Positions 45,708-54,797 are shown, counted from the first letter of the stretch. The stretch is 64,000 bases of DNA from Celeribacter baekdonensis (GCF_003047105.1 NZ_CP028475.1:1798001-1862000); one strand, 5' to 3'. The notes: generated by a model not told the origin, from the letters alone. Program-made: numbers and translations.

Positions 45708-46679
45708 ATGGTCCTGTCCATAGAACCGCTCATTTACGGCGTCATTTTCATCGCCGTGCTCCTTTTGGTCGAGGGGATTTATCTTACGGTGTTCGGCAAA
45801 TCCATTTCGCTGAACTCCAAAGTGAACCGCCGCTTTGAACTTTTGGAAAAAGGTACGGGCGACCGTGAAGCTGTGCTCAATCAGCTGCGCAAAGAGATGG
45901 GGCAACATCTTCAGTCACGGCAAATCCCGCTCTATTCGATCCTGGCCGAAAAGGCCCAAAAGGCCAACATTGCCTTTTCGCCACCGCAGCTGATCATGCT
46001 CATGGGCTTTTTGGCCATGGTCGCCTTTGTCGGTCTCTCGATCGGCACCGCGACCTCCGCCCCAATCCGCGTGGGCGTGTCGTTTGCCATGGGGGTCGGT
46101 GGCGTATTCGTGTGGATTCAGGGCAAAGCCAAAAAGCGCCTTGCCATGATCGAAGAGCAACTGCCCGATGCGGTCGAATTGATGGTGCGATCCTTGCGTG
46201 TGGGGCACCCGTTTTCCAATGCCTTGACGATTGTCGCCAAAGAGGTCCCCGATCCTTTGGGCACGGAAATGGGCGTGATCGCCGATGAGTCCGCCTATGG
46301 TCGCGACGTTGGCGAAGCACTCAAAGATATGGCCGAACGGCTCGACATGCAGGATTTGCGCTTTTTGGCCGTGGCCGTGGCCATCCAACAGCAATCGGGC
46401 GGCAACTTGGCCGAAGTGCTTGAAGGCCTCTCAAAGGTGATCCGCTCGCGCTTCAAACTGTTCCGCCGGGTGAAAGCGATCACCGCCGAAGCGAAATGGT
46501 CGGGCAACTTTTTGTCAGCCTTCCCGGTCGGTGCGCTCATTCTGATCTCTGTGACCAAACCCACCTACTTTGACACCGTTAAAGACACCGCAGTCTTTAT
46601 CCCGGCCTGTCTGGTCGTCGCAGGTTTTCTCATCGCCAATCTTTTCGTCATGCGTTCCCTTGTGAACATCAAGGTTTGA
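45708..46679 (+). CDS. tadB: Tad pilus platform protein TadB
   Basis: 323 residues, type II secretion F domain. Membrane helices near 5-25, 90-135 and the C-terminus; the conserved F-domain part is QLPDAVELMVRSLRVGHPFSNAL and DMQDLRFLAVAVAIQQQSGGNLAEVLEGLS. Four bases after cpaF. It forms the inner-membrane platform with TadC. Confidence 0.95.
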   Translation: MVLSIEPLIYGVIFIAVLLLVEGIYLTVFGKSISLNSKVNRRFELLEKGTGDREAVLNQLRKEMGQHLQSRQIPLYSILAEKAQKANIAFSPPQLIMLMGFLAMVAFVGLSIGTATSAPIRVGVSFAMGVGGVFVWIQGKAKKRLAMIEEQLPDAVELMVRSLRVGHPFSNALTIVAKEVPDPLGTEMGVIADESAYGRDVGEALKDMAERLDMQDLRFLAVAVAIQQQSGGNLAEVLEGLSKVIRSRFKLFRRVKAITAEAKWSGNFLSAFPVGALILISVTKPTYFDTVKDTAVFIPACLVVAGFLIANLFVMRSLVNIKV

Positions 46680-46698
46680 AACGGACAGGACACAGATC

Positions 46699-47682
46699 AT
46701 GCAACAGATTTTCACATCCATCCTCGGCGATCAACTTGGCCCTTTCGGCCCTTTGATCCTGATCGGCACGTTAGGCGCCGTCCTGATTTTGATCGCCCTG
46801 CCAACGCTTTTGAAGAAAAAGAACGACCCGATGGATCGCCTGCGCGCGCAATCGGAGGCGGCCAAACCCAATGGTGGCAAAAAGGCCGCAAAGCTGCGCA
46901 CCGACAACAGCAAAGGCGCTTCTCTGGCCAAATACTCCGCCTTTCTTGAGCCGCAAAACGAGGAAGAATATTCCGCCGCCCAACTGAAGATGATCCAGGC
47001 GGGCTACCGCTCCAAAAACGCTGTGCGCATTTTTCACTTCTCGCAATTTGCTCTTGGTCTGGGTGCTTTGGCCTTTGGTGTGCTTTACGCCATGCTCAAA
47101 TCCACCCAACAGGACATGACGCCGAAATCCCTGATCCTGACCGTGCTTTTGCCAGCCTGTGTCGGCTATATGGCGCCAAAATATTGGGTCACGCGCCGGA
47201 TCGAAGCGCGCAAAGAGGAAATCATCAACGGCTTTCCCGACGCGCTTGATTTGATGTTGGTCTGCGTCGAAGCGGGGCAATCACTTGACCAATCCATCAT
47301 CCGGGTGGCGCGTGAAATCCGCTCTGGCTTCCCTGCTTTGGCCGATGAATTTGAAATCGTGTCCTATGAAATCAAGGCCGGTAAAGACAAAGGAGTGGTG
47401 CTCAAAGACATGGCCGAACGCTGTGGCGTGGCCGATGTGGCCTCTTTCGTCACCGTTTTGATCCAGTCGCAACAATTCGGCACCTCGATCGCCGATGCGC
47501 TACGAATTTATGCGGGCGAAATGCGCGATAAACGCGTGATGCGCGCCGAAGAGACCGCAAACAAGTTGCCTACCAAGATGACCCTTGCCACAATGATGTT
47601 GACCGTGCCGCCGCTGTTGATCATTTTGATCGGCCCGTCGGTCTATGACATCTACACGCTGCTCAACGAGACCAAATTCTGA
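46699..47682 (+). CDS. tadC: Tad pilus platform protein TadC
   Basis: 327 residues, second F-domain protein: FPDALDLMLVCVEAGQSLDQSI and GVADVASFVTVLIQSQQFGTSIADALR, then AEETANKLPTKMTLATMMLTVPPLLIILIGP, the conserved C-terminal helix. Partner of TadB; 19 bases after it. Confidence 0.95.
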   Translation: MQQIFTSILGDQLGPFGPLILIGTLGAVLILIALPTLLKKKNDPMDRLRAQSEAAKPNGGKKAAKLRTDNSKGASLAKYSAFLEPQNEEEYSAAQLKMIQAGYRSKNAVRIFHFSQFALGLGALAFGVLYAMLKSTQQDMTPKSLILTVLLPACVGYMAPKYWVTRRIEARKEEIINGFPDALDLMLVCVEAGQSLDQSIIRVAREIRSGFPALADEFEIVSYEIKAGKDKGVVLKDMAERCGVADVASFVTVLIQSQQFGTSIADALRIYAGEMRDKRVMRAEETANKLPTKMTLATMMLTVPPLLIILIGPSVYDIYTLLNETKF

Positions 47683-47719
47683 TCTCACCATAAAGCCGCC
47701 GCAACCGACAAGGGACACC

Positions 47720-48316
47720 ATGTCTCACCGCTTTTCGCGTCGCCCTCTTCGTCCAATGGGCGCCGCGCTGACCCTCGCCCTTCTGGCCGCCACGCTGTCT
47801 GCTTGTGACACCGGCGGCCTGAAACCTTTGAAAGATGCGGGGCCCTATGCCCCGGTCGGCGTCAACCCCTCTGAGGCGTCGGTTGACGGGCTTTTGGTCG
47901 GGCATCGCTTGATGGCGGCGGGCGAATATGAGCTGGCGCTCAAGGCCTATTACCGCGCTGCCGCCCACCAAGGCATGACCGTCGACACACTCTCCGCCAT
48001 CGGCTCCGCCAAGCTGCGACTGGGACGTTTGGGACAAGCCGAAAGCGATCTGCGCAAAGCCATCAAGATCGAAGATGACTTTGTGCCCGCCTGGAACAAC
48101 CTTGGCGTCGTGTTGATGGAGACCGGCCAATATGGCGAAGCCGAGCGGGTGTTTCGCACCGCCTATGCGCTCGACAGTGGCCAATCTGCCGAAATTCGCG
48201 ATAATTTGCGCTTGGCGCTCGCAAAATTGGAAAATCCTGCGTATATTCCTGAGGATGAGAGCGATTTCGTCTTGGTGCGACGTGGGACAGGAGAGTATCT
48301 TATCCTTGCGCGCTGA
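47720..48316 (+). CDS. tadD: TPR lipoprotein TadD
   Basis: 198 residues. Lipobox LSAC (TLSACDTGG), then about three tetratricopeptide repeats (ELALKAYYRAAAHQGM, LGQAESDLRKAIKIEDDFVPAW, YGEAERVFRTAYALDSG). In Tad systems TadD is the pilotin-like lipoprotein needed for secretin assembly. ATG 47720 after AAGGGACACC starts the signal sequence; a longer frame to 47645 overlaps tadC. Confidence 0.9.
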   Translation: MSHRFSRRPLRPMGAALTLALLAATLSACDTGGLKPLKDAGPYAPVGVNPSEASVDGLLVGHRLMAAGEYELALKAYYRAAAHQGMTVDTLSAIGSAKLRLGRLGQAESDLRKAIKIEDDFVPAWNNLGVVLMETGQYGEAERVFRTAYALDSGQSAEIRDNLRLALAKLENPAYIPEDESDFVLVRRGTGEYLILAR

Positions 48317-48403
48317 ACGGTGGGCCTGAGATCCGAAAACGGACCAGCCTGATAAAAACCGACAAGACGCGAGCAGAGCAGTTAAAAAGAGGTGGCAGGC
48401 ACC

Positions 48404-49279
48404 ATGACCAGTCTTTCCAGTCGCAAAATTTGCGTGATCACATTCGCTGTTGCGAGCACGCTGGCCCTTTCGGCCTGTCAAAAACCCTTTGGCGGCGATG
48501 TGCGGCGCGCCGACACCTCAGTCAACGCAATCGACGGCACCGGACTGTCTGACATCATGCTAAATGCGGCCGACCCGAATGAGGCCGTGTCCTATTTCAT
48601 GCGTGCCTCAAACGAAAATCCAGACCGGATTGATCTTCAGCGCGGCTTGGCCATGTCTTTTGTCCGCGCAGGTCAAAACGACGCTGCCGTCAAGGCCTGG
48701 AAAGCTGTGCTCAACCATGAAGACGCCACCTTGGATGACCGCGTGGATTATGCCGATGCGCTGATCCGCACCGGGGATTGGAAAGGCGCCGAAACACAGC
48801 TTGATAGCGTGCCGCCGACCCATGAAACCTACAAACGCTACCGCCTCGAAGCGATGGTGGCCGACAGCAACCAGGAATGGAAAAACGCCGACAGTTTCTA
48901 TCAGACCGCCGTTGGCCTGACCACAAAACCCTCTGGCGTTTTGAACAACTGGGGTTATTCGAAACTGACCCGTGGTGATTACAAAGAGGCCGAAAAACTC
49001 TTTGCGCAGGCGATCACCTATGATCCTTCGCTGTTCACCGCCAAAAACAACCTGATCCTCGCGCGTGGGGCACAGGGCAAATACGATTTGCCCGTGATGG
49101 AGGCCACGCAAGTTGAGCGGGCGCAGTTGCTTTACACCCTCGGTCTTGCGGCCGTGAAAGCGGGCGATGTGACCATCGGCAAAGGCTTGATCAAAGAGGC
49201 CATCGACACCCACCCGCAGCATTTCGAAGCTGCGGTGCGCAGCCTGCGCGCCCTCGAATCCAACGTCTCAAACCTCTAA
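48404..49279 (+). CDS. second TPR lipoprotein of the Tad locus
   Basis: 291 residues. Lipobox LSAC (LALSACQKPFGG) and about five TPR-like units, e.g. NPDRIDLQRGLAMSFVRAGQ, WKNADSFYQTAVGLTTKPSGVLNNWGYSK and KEAEKLFAQAITYDPSLFTAKNN. Roseobacter Tad loci commonly have this second TPR gene between tadD and the peptidase gene; its role is unknown. A GTG at 48392 is in frame but ATG 48404 better fits the signal sequence. Confidence 0.87.
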   Translation: MTSLSSRKICVITFAVASTLALSACQKPFGGDVRRADTSVNAIDGTGLSDIMLNAADPNEAVSYFMRASNENPDRIDLQRGLAMSFVRAGQNDAAVKAWKAVLNHEDATLDDRVDYADALIRTGDWKGAETQLDSVPPTHETYKRYRLEAMVADSNQEWKNADSFYQTAVGLTTKPSGVLNNWGYSKLTRGDYKEAEKLFAQAITYDPSLFTAKNNLILARGAQGKYDLPVMEATQVERAQLLYTLGLAAVKAGDVTIGKGLIKEAIDTHPQHFEAAVRSLRALESNVSNL

Positions 49280-49289
49280 AGAACGCGTG

Positions 49290-49781
49290 ATGATCACCCT
49301 GCCCGCCTCGGCTGCGCTTTGGTTTTTGCTGCCGGTCGCCCTTGTGTCTTTCATCGCCGCTTTCAATGATTTGAAGCGGATGAAATTGCCCAACCCTGTG
49401 GTTGTGGCTTTGGGCCTGATTTTTGTCGCTATCGGCCCCTTTGTTTTGCCGTTTGAACAGTATCTTTGGGGCTTCGCTCATGCAGGCGTGATGTATTTCG
49501 TTGGCATGTTGGCCTTTGCCTATCTCGGCGTTGGCGCAGGCGACGGTAAATTTGCCGCCGCCATGTCGATGTTCATCCCGCTCGCGGATGCCACGTTGGT
49601 TCTGTCGCTGTTTGCGGCATTCCTGTTGGGCGCGTTTTTGGCCCATCGGACCTTGCGCGCGATGCCCGTTGTACGCCGCGCCACCCCGGATTGGGTGTCG
49701 TGGCAACACAAGAAATTCCCGATGGGATTGGCGCTTGCGGGCACGATGATCTGCTATCTGGCACTTGCGGGCTTTCGCTAA
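49290..49781 (+). CDS. cpaA: Flp prepilin peptidase CpaA (TadV)
   Basis: 163 residues, about five membrane helices, aspartic peptidase of the A24 family without the methylase domain. First catalytic Asp in FNDLKRMKLPN, second in LGVGAGDGKFAAAM. It removes the pilin leader. The start is ATG 49290 (GTG 49287 possible). Last gene of the Tad unit; the next gene is convergent, 8 bases away, with no terminator visible. Confidence 0.93.
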   Translation: MITLPASAALWFLLPVALVSFIAAFNDLKRMKLPNPVVVALGLIFVAIGPFVLPFEQYLWGFAHAGVMYFVGMLAFAYLGVGAGDGKFAAAMSMFIPLADATLVLSLFAAFLLGAFLAHRTLRAMPVVRRATPDWVSWQHKKFPMGLALAGTMICYLALAGFR

Positions 49782-49789
49782 GCCAACCC

Positions 49790-51433
49790 TCACTTCACAA
49801 TCCGATAGACCAACATCGTATCGTCACGCAGCGGCGCACGCAGCACCAGCCCCGCATTCTCAAGCGCCGCCAAAGCATTGCGTTCAATTTCGGTATCCAA
49901 CGGACAGGTCGGCACGATGATGGCGTCGGCATTCTCAATCCCCGGCGTGCCCGAATAATACCAAGGCGCCCCACCTCTAAGTGGCTCAAACCCGCCCAAA
50001 ATCCAAATGCCCGACGCGATATCCGCGACAAAAAACTGGCTGTCTTTGGGGAAATTAAACGGCGGCTGTTTCAACCGATCCGCCATATAGCTATGCATCG
50101 CCACATCCCCCGATTGCAGGGTGCAGCGCGGCAAGGTTTCGCCCAAAAACGTCACTGGTTTGAACAGGTCATCTTCGACCACATAAGGCGCGAGTTGCGG
50201 CAAATCATCGACCAAAACCACCCGTCCCAAAACCGTCGCCGTGCGTTGGGTTTTGACAAAAACATCGCGCAGCTCAGGGCGGGTTTTAAACTGTGGTGCG
50301 TAGTCCAGGGCCTTGGTGGCGAGATGGCGAAACGGGCTGGTGACGATGTTCTGAAACGACGGTGTGATCAGCGCGAAGGCAACCAAAGCGAGCCCTGCCA
50401 CGGCGTTGCGGGCATCGGCATTAAACACCACCCGCCGACCTGCCTCAGGGCGCAGCGCCAAGAGATAAATGGCCAGCAACATCAACCATTTCGGATCATT
50501 TCCAAAGTTCTGATAGGTGACATAGACAAAGCCCGGCGCCAGTAGAAACAACACCAATCCGGCCCGGTCTTGCCCGGCTTGCCGGAGCACGATCACCGAT
50601 AGGATCAGCGTCAAAGTAGCGATCATAAAGCGCGGCCCATTGATCACCTCCATCAGTGGCGCGCCGGGGGCCGCACGGGTGTCTGAGCGGGTCACTGACA
50701 ACAAATCACTCACATAGGCCGGAAAGAAATCAACGCCGTAAACCGCCACCATCAGGGCCGCGATCACCGCCCCGGTGAGCACCCCAATCCAAAGGCTGCG
50801 CCACGCGCCGCGCAGGACAAAGGCGATCGCAATCGGCGCAACGAAAGCAACGAAATACGTGGGTTTCAAAAGCGCCAAAGCCGCCAACATTGCGCCCACA
50901 ATCATCCCGTCCAGCACCCCGTCCATCCCCGGGGCCCGCGCGTCCTCACGCGGCGGCAAAGCGGCCAAAAGAATGGCAATAAACGCCGCAGCCCAAGCCC
51001 AGCGGTTGTAATACATCGACACCGAAAGCGCGGTGATATTTTCGCCATGCACCAAGGACAAGATCATACTCACGGTCACAAAGCCAAAGCCCCAAGCCGC
51101 CAGACCAGAGAGCCGCGAGACGGCGACGCGAACCACCATTGGGGCCAAAAGCACAGCAACCAAAACCTGCCCTGCAATAAAGGCCTGACCCAGCCCGAGA
51201 CCCGCGTTGGCAAAGCCGACGGCAGGCAAAAAGGCGAAAATCCCGATCGGCGTTGAAAAATCAAGATGCGGCACTTGGCCTTGGAGCATCCGCAACACGA
51301 TCTCGATCATATGCGCCGTGTCGCCTTCGTGCCGCCCGATGTAAAGTCCGCCTTTGGCAAGCCCGACGCCGCCAAAAATAAGGATCAAAATCGTGAGAAA
51401 TGCCGCGTATTTTAGCGGGGAAATCTTCGTCAT
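49790..51433 (-). CDS. polytopic membrane protein, GT-C glycosyltransferase-like
   Basis: 547 residues with about ten hydrophobic segments in the first 380 residues and a soluble C-terminal part of about 160. The first periplasmic loop GRHEGDTAHMIEIVLRML and GQVPHLDFSTPIGIFAFLP looks like the first loop of GT-C enzymes that use polyprenyl-phosphate sugars (acidic residue, then P.xDF..P.G). No family can be named from sight. AGGCAGG lies 5 bases before ATG 51433. Position beside the Tad locus and within 13 kb of the DprE1/DprE2-like genes suggests, but does not show, a role as acceptor-side transferase. Confidence 0.6.
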   Translation of the reverse strand: MTKISPLKYAAFLTILILIFGGVGLAKGGLYIGRHEGDTAHMIEIVLRMLQGQVPHLDFSTPIGIFAFLPAVGFANAGLGLGQAFIAGQVLVAVLLAPMVVRVAVSRLSGLAAWGFGFVTVSMILSLVHGENITALSVSMYYNRWAWAAAFIAILLAALPPREDARAPGMDGVLDGMIVGAMLAALALLKPTYFVAFVAPIAIAFVLRGAWRSLWIGVLTGAVIAALMVAVYGVDFFPAYVSDLLSVTRSDTRAAPGAPLMEVINGPRFMIATLTLILSVIVLRQAGQDRAGLVLFLLAPGFVYVTYQNFGNDPKWLMLLAIYLLALRPEAGRRVVFNADARNAVAGLALVAFALITPSFQNIVTSPFRHLATKALDYAPQFKTRPELRDVFVKTQRTATVLGRVVLVDDLPQLAPYVVEDDLFKPVTFLGETLPRCTLQSGDVAMHSYMADRLKQPPFNFPKDSQFFVADIASGIWILGGFEPLRGGAPWYYSGTPGIENADAIIVPTCPLDTEIERNALAALENAGLVLRAPLRDDTMLVYRIVK

Positions 51434-51615
51434 CGGGCCTGCCTCATTCATTTTTGCGAAAGGTTATGGCCAAACACTCGAAATGCAAAGGCCAGTCAGG
51501 GCGCGTGCGTGAAAATGTTGGCTTTTGGGCGTGAGGATTCGTACAGTTATCCAAACAAACACCCGAACCCCACCCAACGGGGTCATCCAGTACGACCGAG
51601 GGATCAGAGCATCAG

Positions 51616-52929
51616 ATGAACATGGAAACCACGCCCAATGTGATCGCCCCGCCCGCCCCGCGTCAGGTCAGTGACACTGGCCTGTCTCCGGTGATGATGC
51701 GCGACATTGTGTTGAAAACCATGTTCCGCACCAACCTCGAACAAGTGTCTCGCTTGGCCTCTGCCTTGGCTCTGCCGGTCTCCGTGACCCAGATTTTGGT
51801 CGACACCGCGCGCGAACAGGGCTTGATCGAAGCCACGGGCACATTGCACGCGGGCGCGGGATCTGAGATGGGGTTTCGCCTCTCAGACACCGGCAAGGCG
51901 CGTGCTTTGGATGCGCTGTCGCAATCCGAATATTACGGCGCAATGCCGATCCCGCTTGAGGTCTATGCCGCACAGGTCAAACGCCAATCGGTCCGAAATA
52001 TGAAGGTCACGCGGGACGCGCTTTTGGGGGCGATGGGGCATTTGATCTTGCCGCCGATGCTATTGGATCAGCTCGGGCCAGCGGTGGGCGCGGGACGTTC
52101 GATCCTGATGTACGGACCTCCGGGCAACGGGAAATCCTCGATTTCAAACGGCATTCGCGACGCGCTTGGCGATCTGATTTATGTGCCGCGCGCAATTGAA
52201 TATAACGGCTCGGTCATCACCGTCTATGACCCCTTGATGCATGTGAAACGTGAGGAGGCCGAGGATGATGCCACCTCTCTGCGTCGCACCGCCAACCGCT
52301 TTGATCGCCGCTACGTGCGCTGTGAACGGCCTTCGGTGATCACTGGCGGCGAACTGTCGCTCGATATGTTGGATCTGGTCTACAACCCGACCGCGCGCAC
52401 CTACCAAGCGCCGCTTCAGCTCAAATCCACCGGCGGGATTTTCATCGTCGACGACCTTGGTCGCCAAGAGGAACCGCCGCAAAAACTGGTCAACCGCTGG
52501 ATTGTGCCGCTGGAAGAAAACAAAGATATTCTGGCGCTGCAATCGGGTGAAAAATTCGAGGTGCCGTTCGACACTTTGGTGATTTTCTCGACCAACTTCC
52601 ATCCGAACAAAATCTTCGATACCGCCGCGTTGCGCCGGATTTTCTATAAGATTAAAATCGACGGGCCGGATCAGGCGGGCTTTCTCAAAATCTTCGCCAT
52701 GGTCGCGCGTAAGAAAAAGATGCCCCTGGATGAGGCTTCTTTGCTCTATCTGTTGAAAAACAAATATCCAACCATCGACAATATCTACGCCAACTACCAG
52801 CCGACCTTTTTGATTGATCAGATCATTTCGATCTGCGAATTCGAGGGTATCCCTTATCAGATGACTCCCGATTTGATTGATCGTGCCTGGGCGAACATGT
52901 TTGTCGAGGAAAGCGATTTCGCGCATTGA
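51616..52929 (+). CDS. AAA-type ATPase of unknown function
   Basis: 437 residues. An N-terminal helical/winged-helix-like region (residues 20-110) is followed by an ATPase core: Walker A LMYGPPGNGKSSI (about residues 161-173), Walker B-like GGIFIVDDLGRQ, sensor-1-like FDTLVIFSTNFHP and an arginine-finger-like DTAALRRIFYKI. Such proteins are found in many alphaproteobacteria, often annotated only as ATPase. I cannot name a substrate. It stands alone, close to but outside the Tad unit; GAGGGAT lies 12 bases before the ATG. Confidence 0.78.
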   Translation: MNMETTPNVIAPPAPRQVSDTGLSPVMMRDIVLKTMFRTNLEQVSRLASALALPVSVTQILVDTAREQGLIEATGTLHAGAGSEMGFRLSDTGKARALDALSQSEYYGAMPIPLEVYAAQVKRQSVRNMKVTRDALLGAMGHLILPPMLLDQLGPAVGAGRSILMYGPPGNGKSSISNGIRDALGDLIYVPRAIEYNGSVITVYDPLMHVKREEAEDDATSLRRTANRFDRRYVRCERPSVITGGELSLDMLDLVYNPTARTYQAPLQLKSTGGIFIVDDLGRQEEPPQKLVNRWIVPLEENKDILALQSGEKFEVPFDTLVIFSTNFHPNKIFDTAALRRIFYKIKIDGPDQAGFLKIFAMVARKKKMPLDEASLLYLLKNKYPTIDNIYANYQPTFLIDQIISICEFEGIPYQMTPDLIDRAWANMFVEESDFAH

Positions 52930-52936
52930 TGTGTTT

Positions 52937-52972
52937 TGCGGGGGCCAGCCCCCGCAGACCCCCGGGATATTT
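52937..52972 (+). terminator. terminator-like element after the ATPase gene
   Basis: TGCGGGGG (52937-52944) pairs with CCCCCGCA (52949-52956), loop CCAG, followed by a second GC block and GATATTTT. From memory this GGGGGC..GCCCCC..CCCGG(G)ATATTT layout is frequent at gene ends in Rhodobacterales. Confidence 0.7.
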
Positions 52973-53052
52973 TCGGACAAAAGACCCCTAGGTTTTGCTT
53001 TTCAAAGCCCCTAAGCCCCGTCATCCTTTCCGCAACTTAGGGAGGATTTTGT

Positions 53053-53856
53053 ATGACGAAAATCGGCATTGCTGGCGTGGGCCGGATGGGCCGTGGCATG
53101 TTAGCCAACATGCGCGCCGCGGGGATTGAGGTGGAGGGATTTGACATTCGCCCCGAGAGCGATTTCCCCACCTTGCCCGTCACCTCAGATGAGACCACCT
53201 TTGCCGCGGAGCTTGAGACCTTGCTCACAGTGGTGCGCGACGCGGACCAGACCGACGAGGTTTTGTTTGGCGCCCAAGGCTTTGTCGGCCGCGCGCCGCA
53301 TTTGAAAACTGTGGTGATTTGTTCAACGTTATCGCCCAACTATGTGCGCGACTTACGCGCCCGTGTGCCCGCCCATATCGCACTTGTCGATGCACCGATG
53401 TCGGGGGCCGAGGTGGGTGCGCGCGAAGGCACGTTGGCCTTTATGATCGGCGGGCAAGAGGCCGATGTGACTGCGTTGATGCCTCTGTTCAAGGCGATGG
53501 GGCAAAACATTCACCACATGGGCGGTTTTGGCGACGGGATGCAAACGAAGGTGTTGAACAACCTGCTCTGCGCCTCACACACCGCGATGTCCCGGTTGGT
53601 GCTGGACTGGGCCGATCAAACCGGCGTGGATCGGGGTAAGCTTTTGGGGCTGATCGAAACCGCGACAGGGCAAAATTGGTTTACCTCCCGCTTTGATCAG
53701 ATCGAATTTGCCAAACACGGATTTGAGCCGGACAATACGGTGGGGATCTTGGTCAAAGATGTCACCTGCGCACTGGACGCCGCCCCGGAAGGCGCGGACA
53801 CGTCACTACCCGAAGTGGTGCGCGAGATGATGCGCGGGCTAAAACCGATTGCATAA
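53053..53856 (+). CDS. NAD(P)-dependent oxidoreductase, 3-hydroxyisobutyrate dehydrogenase family
   Basis: 267 residues, beta-hydroxyacid dehydrogenase fold. Cofactor loop GIAGVGRMGRGML, substrate-site VDAPMSGAEVGAREGTLAFMIGG and catalytic Lys in MQTKVLNNLLCASH. Substrate not known. AGGGAGGA precedes the ATG. Followed by a bidirectional terminator shared with folD. Confidence 0.87.
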   Translation: MTKIGIAGVGRMGRGMLANMRAAGIEVEGFDIRPESDFPTLPVTSDETTFAAELETLLTVVRDADQTDEVLFGAQGFVGRAPHLKTVVICSTLSPNYVRDLRARVPAHIALVDAPMSGAEVGAREGTLAFMIGGQEADVTALMPLFKAMGQNIHHMGGFGDGMQTKVLNNLLCASHTAMSRLVLDWADQTGVDRGKLLGLIETATGQNWFTSRFDQIEFAKHGFEPDNTVGILVKDVTCALDAAPEGADTSLPEVVREMMRGLKPIA

Positions 53857-53862
53857 GATCAA

Positions 53863-53884
53863 AAGAGGCCCCTTGGGGCCTCTT
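53863..53884. terminator. bidirectional terminator
   Basis: AAGAGGCCCC (53863-53872) and GGGGCCTCTT (53875-53884), with A/T runs outside on both strands. Between convergent genes. Confidence 0.88.
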
Positions 53885-53895
53885 AAAACGTCTGC

Positions 53896-54797
53896 TTATG
53901 CCGTAAGGCCTTCGGGTTCGGAAAAGCCATGACTGCGGCAACAGGCGGTCAATGTGTTGGCCAAAAGGCACGCGATGGTCATCGGGCCGACCCCCCCGGA
54001 ACCGGGGTGATCGCGCCAGCGACCGCTGAGGCCGAGGCGAAATCGACGTCACCGACAAGGCGCGATTTGCCCTCGCCTTTTTCCGGTGCCGGAATGCGGT
54101 TGATGCCCACATCAATCACAGTGGCACCCGGTTTGATCCAATCGCCTTGGACAAAATTTGCCCGCCCCACAGCGGCCACCACGATGTCAGCGCGGCGCAC
54201 GACCTCGGGCAGATCTTTGGTCCGCGAGTGAGCGATGGTGACGGTGCAGCTATCGCCAAGCAACAGCTGTGCCATCGGTTTACCGACAATATTCGAACGA
54301 CCGATGACCACCGCATTCAGCCCGGACAGTGACCCATGATGATCACGCAGCATCATCAAACACCCCAAGGGCGTACAAGGCACCATGGCCTTTTGGCCCG
54401 TGCCCAACAGGCCAACGTTGGAAATATGAAAGCCATCGACATCCTTGGCGGGATCAATCGCATTGATCACCAAGGCCTCGTTGAGATGGCCCGGCAGCGG
54501 CAATTGCACAAGAATGCCATGCACATCCCTATCCGCATTGAGCGCCTCAATCAGCGCCAACAGATCGGCTTCTGAGGTCTCGGCGGGGAGTTTATGTTCA
54601 TAGGAGTTCATGCCCACTTCGACGGTCATTTTGCCCTTGGAGCGCACATAGACCTCGGAGGCCGGATCATCGCCGACCAGCACAACGGCCAACCCCGGGG
54701 TCACCCCCATCGCCTCTTTGAGGCGGGCCACATGGGTTGCGACTTTGCCTCGCACTGTACCCGCGAAAGCTTTGCCGTCGATCAAGGTTGCGCTCAT
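53896..54797 (-). pseudogene. folD: methylenetetrahydrofolate dehydrogenase/cyclohydrolase FolD, frameshifted near the C-terminus
   Basis: The first 270 or so residues are a normal Fol[52 protein letters not shown] and [15 protein letters not shown]. At the conserved PGG(V)GPMT motif a run of seven C (53991-53997, G on the coding strand) shifts the frame and a stop follows four codons later. One more base would give ...[19 protein letters not shown]... to a stop at 53896, a 300-residue protein of the expected length. FolD makes 10-formyl-THF and NADPH and is usually essential, so a sequence error is likelier than a real mutation. The ATG directly abuts the chorismate mutase stop. Confidence 0.92.
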
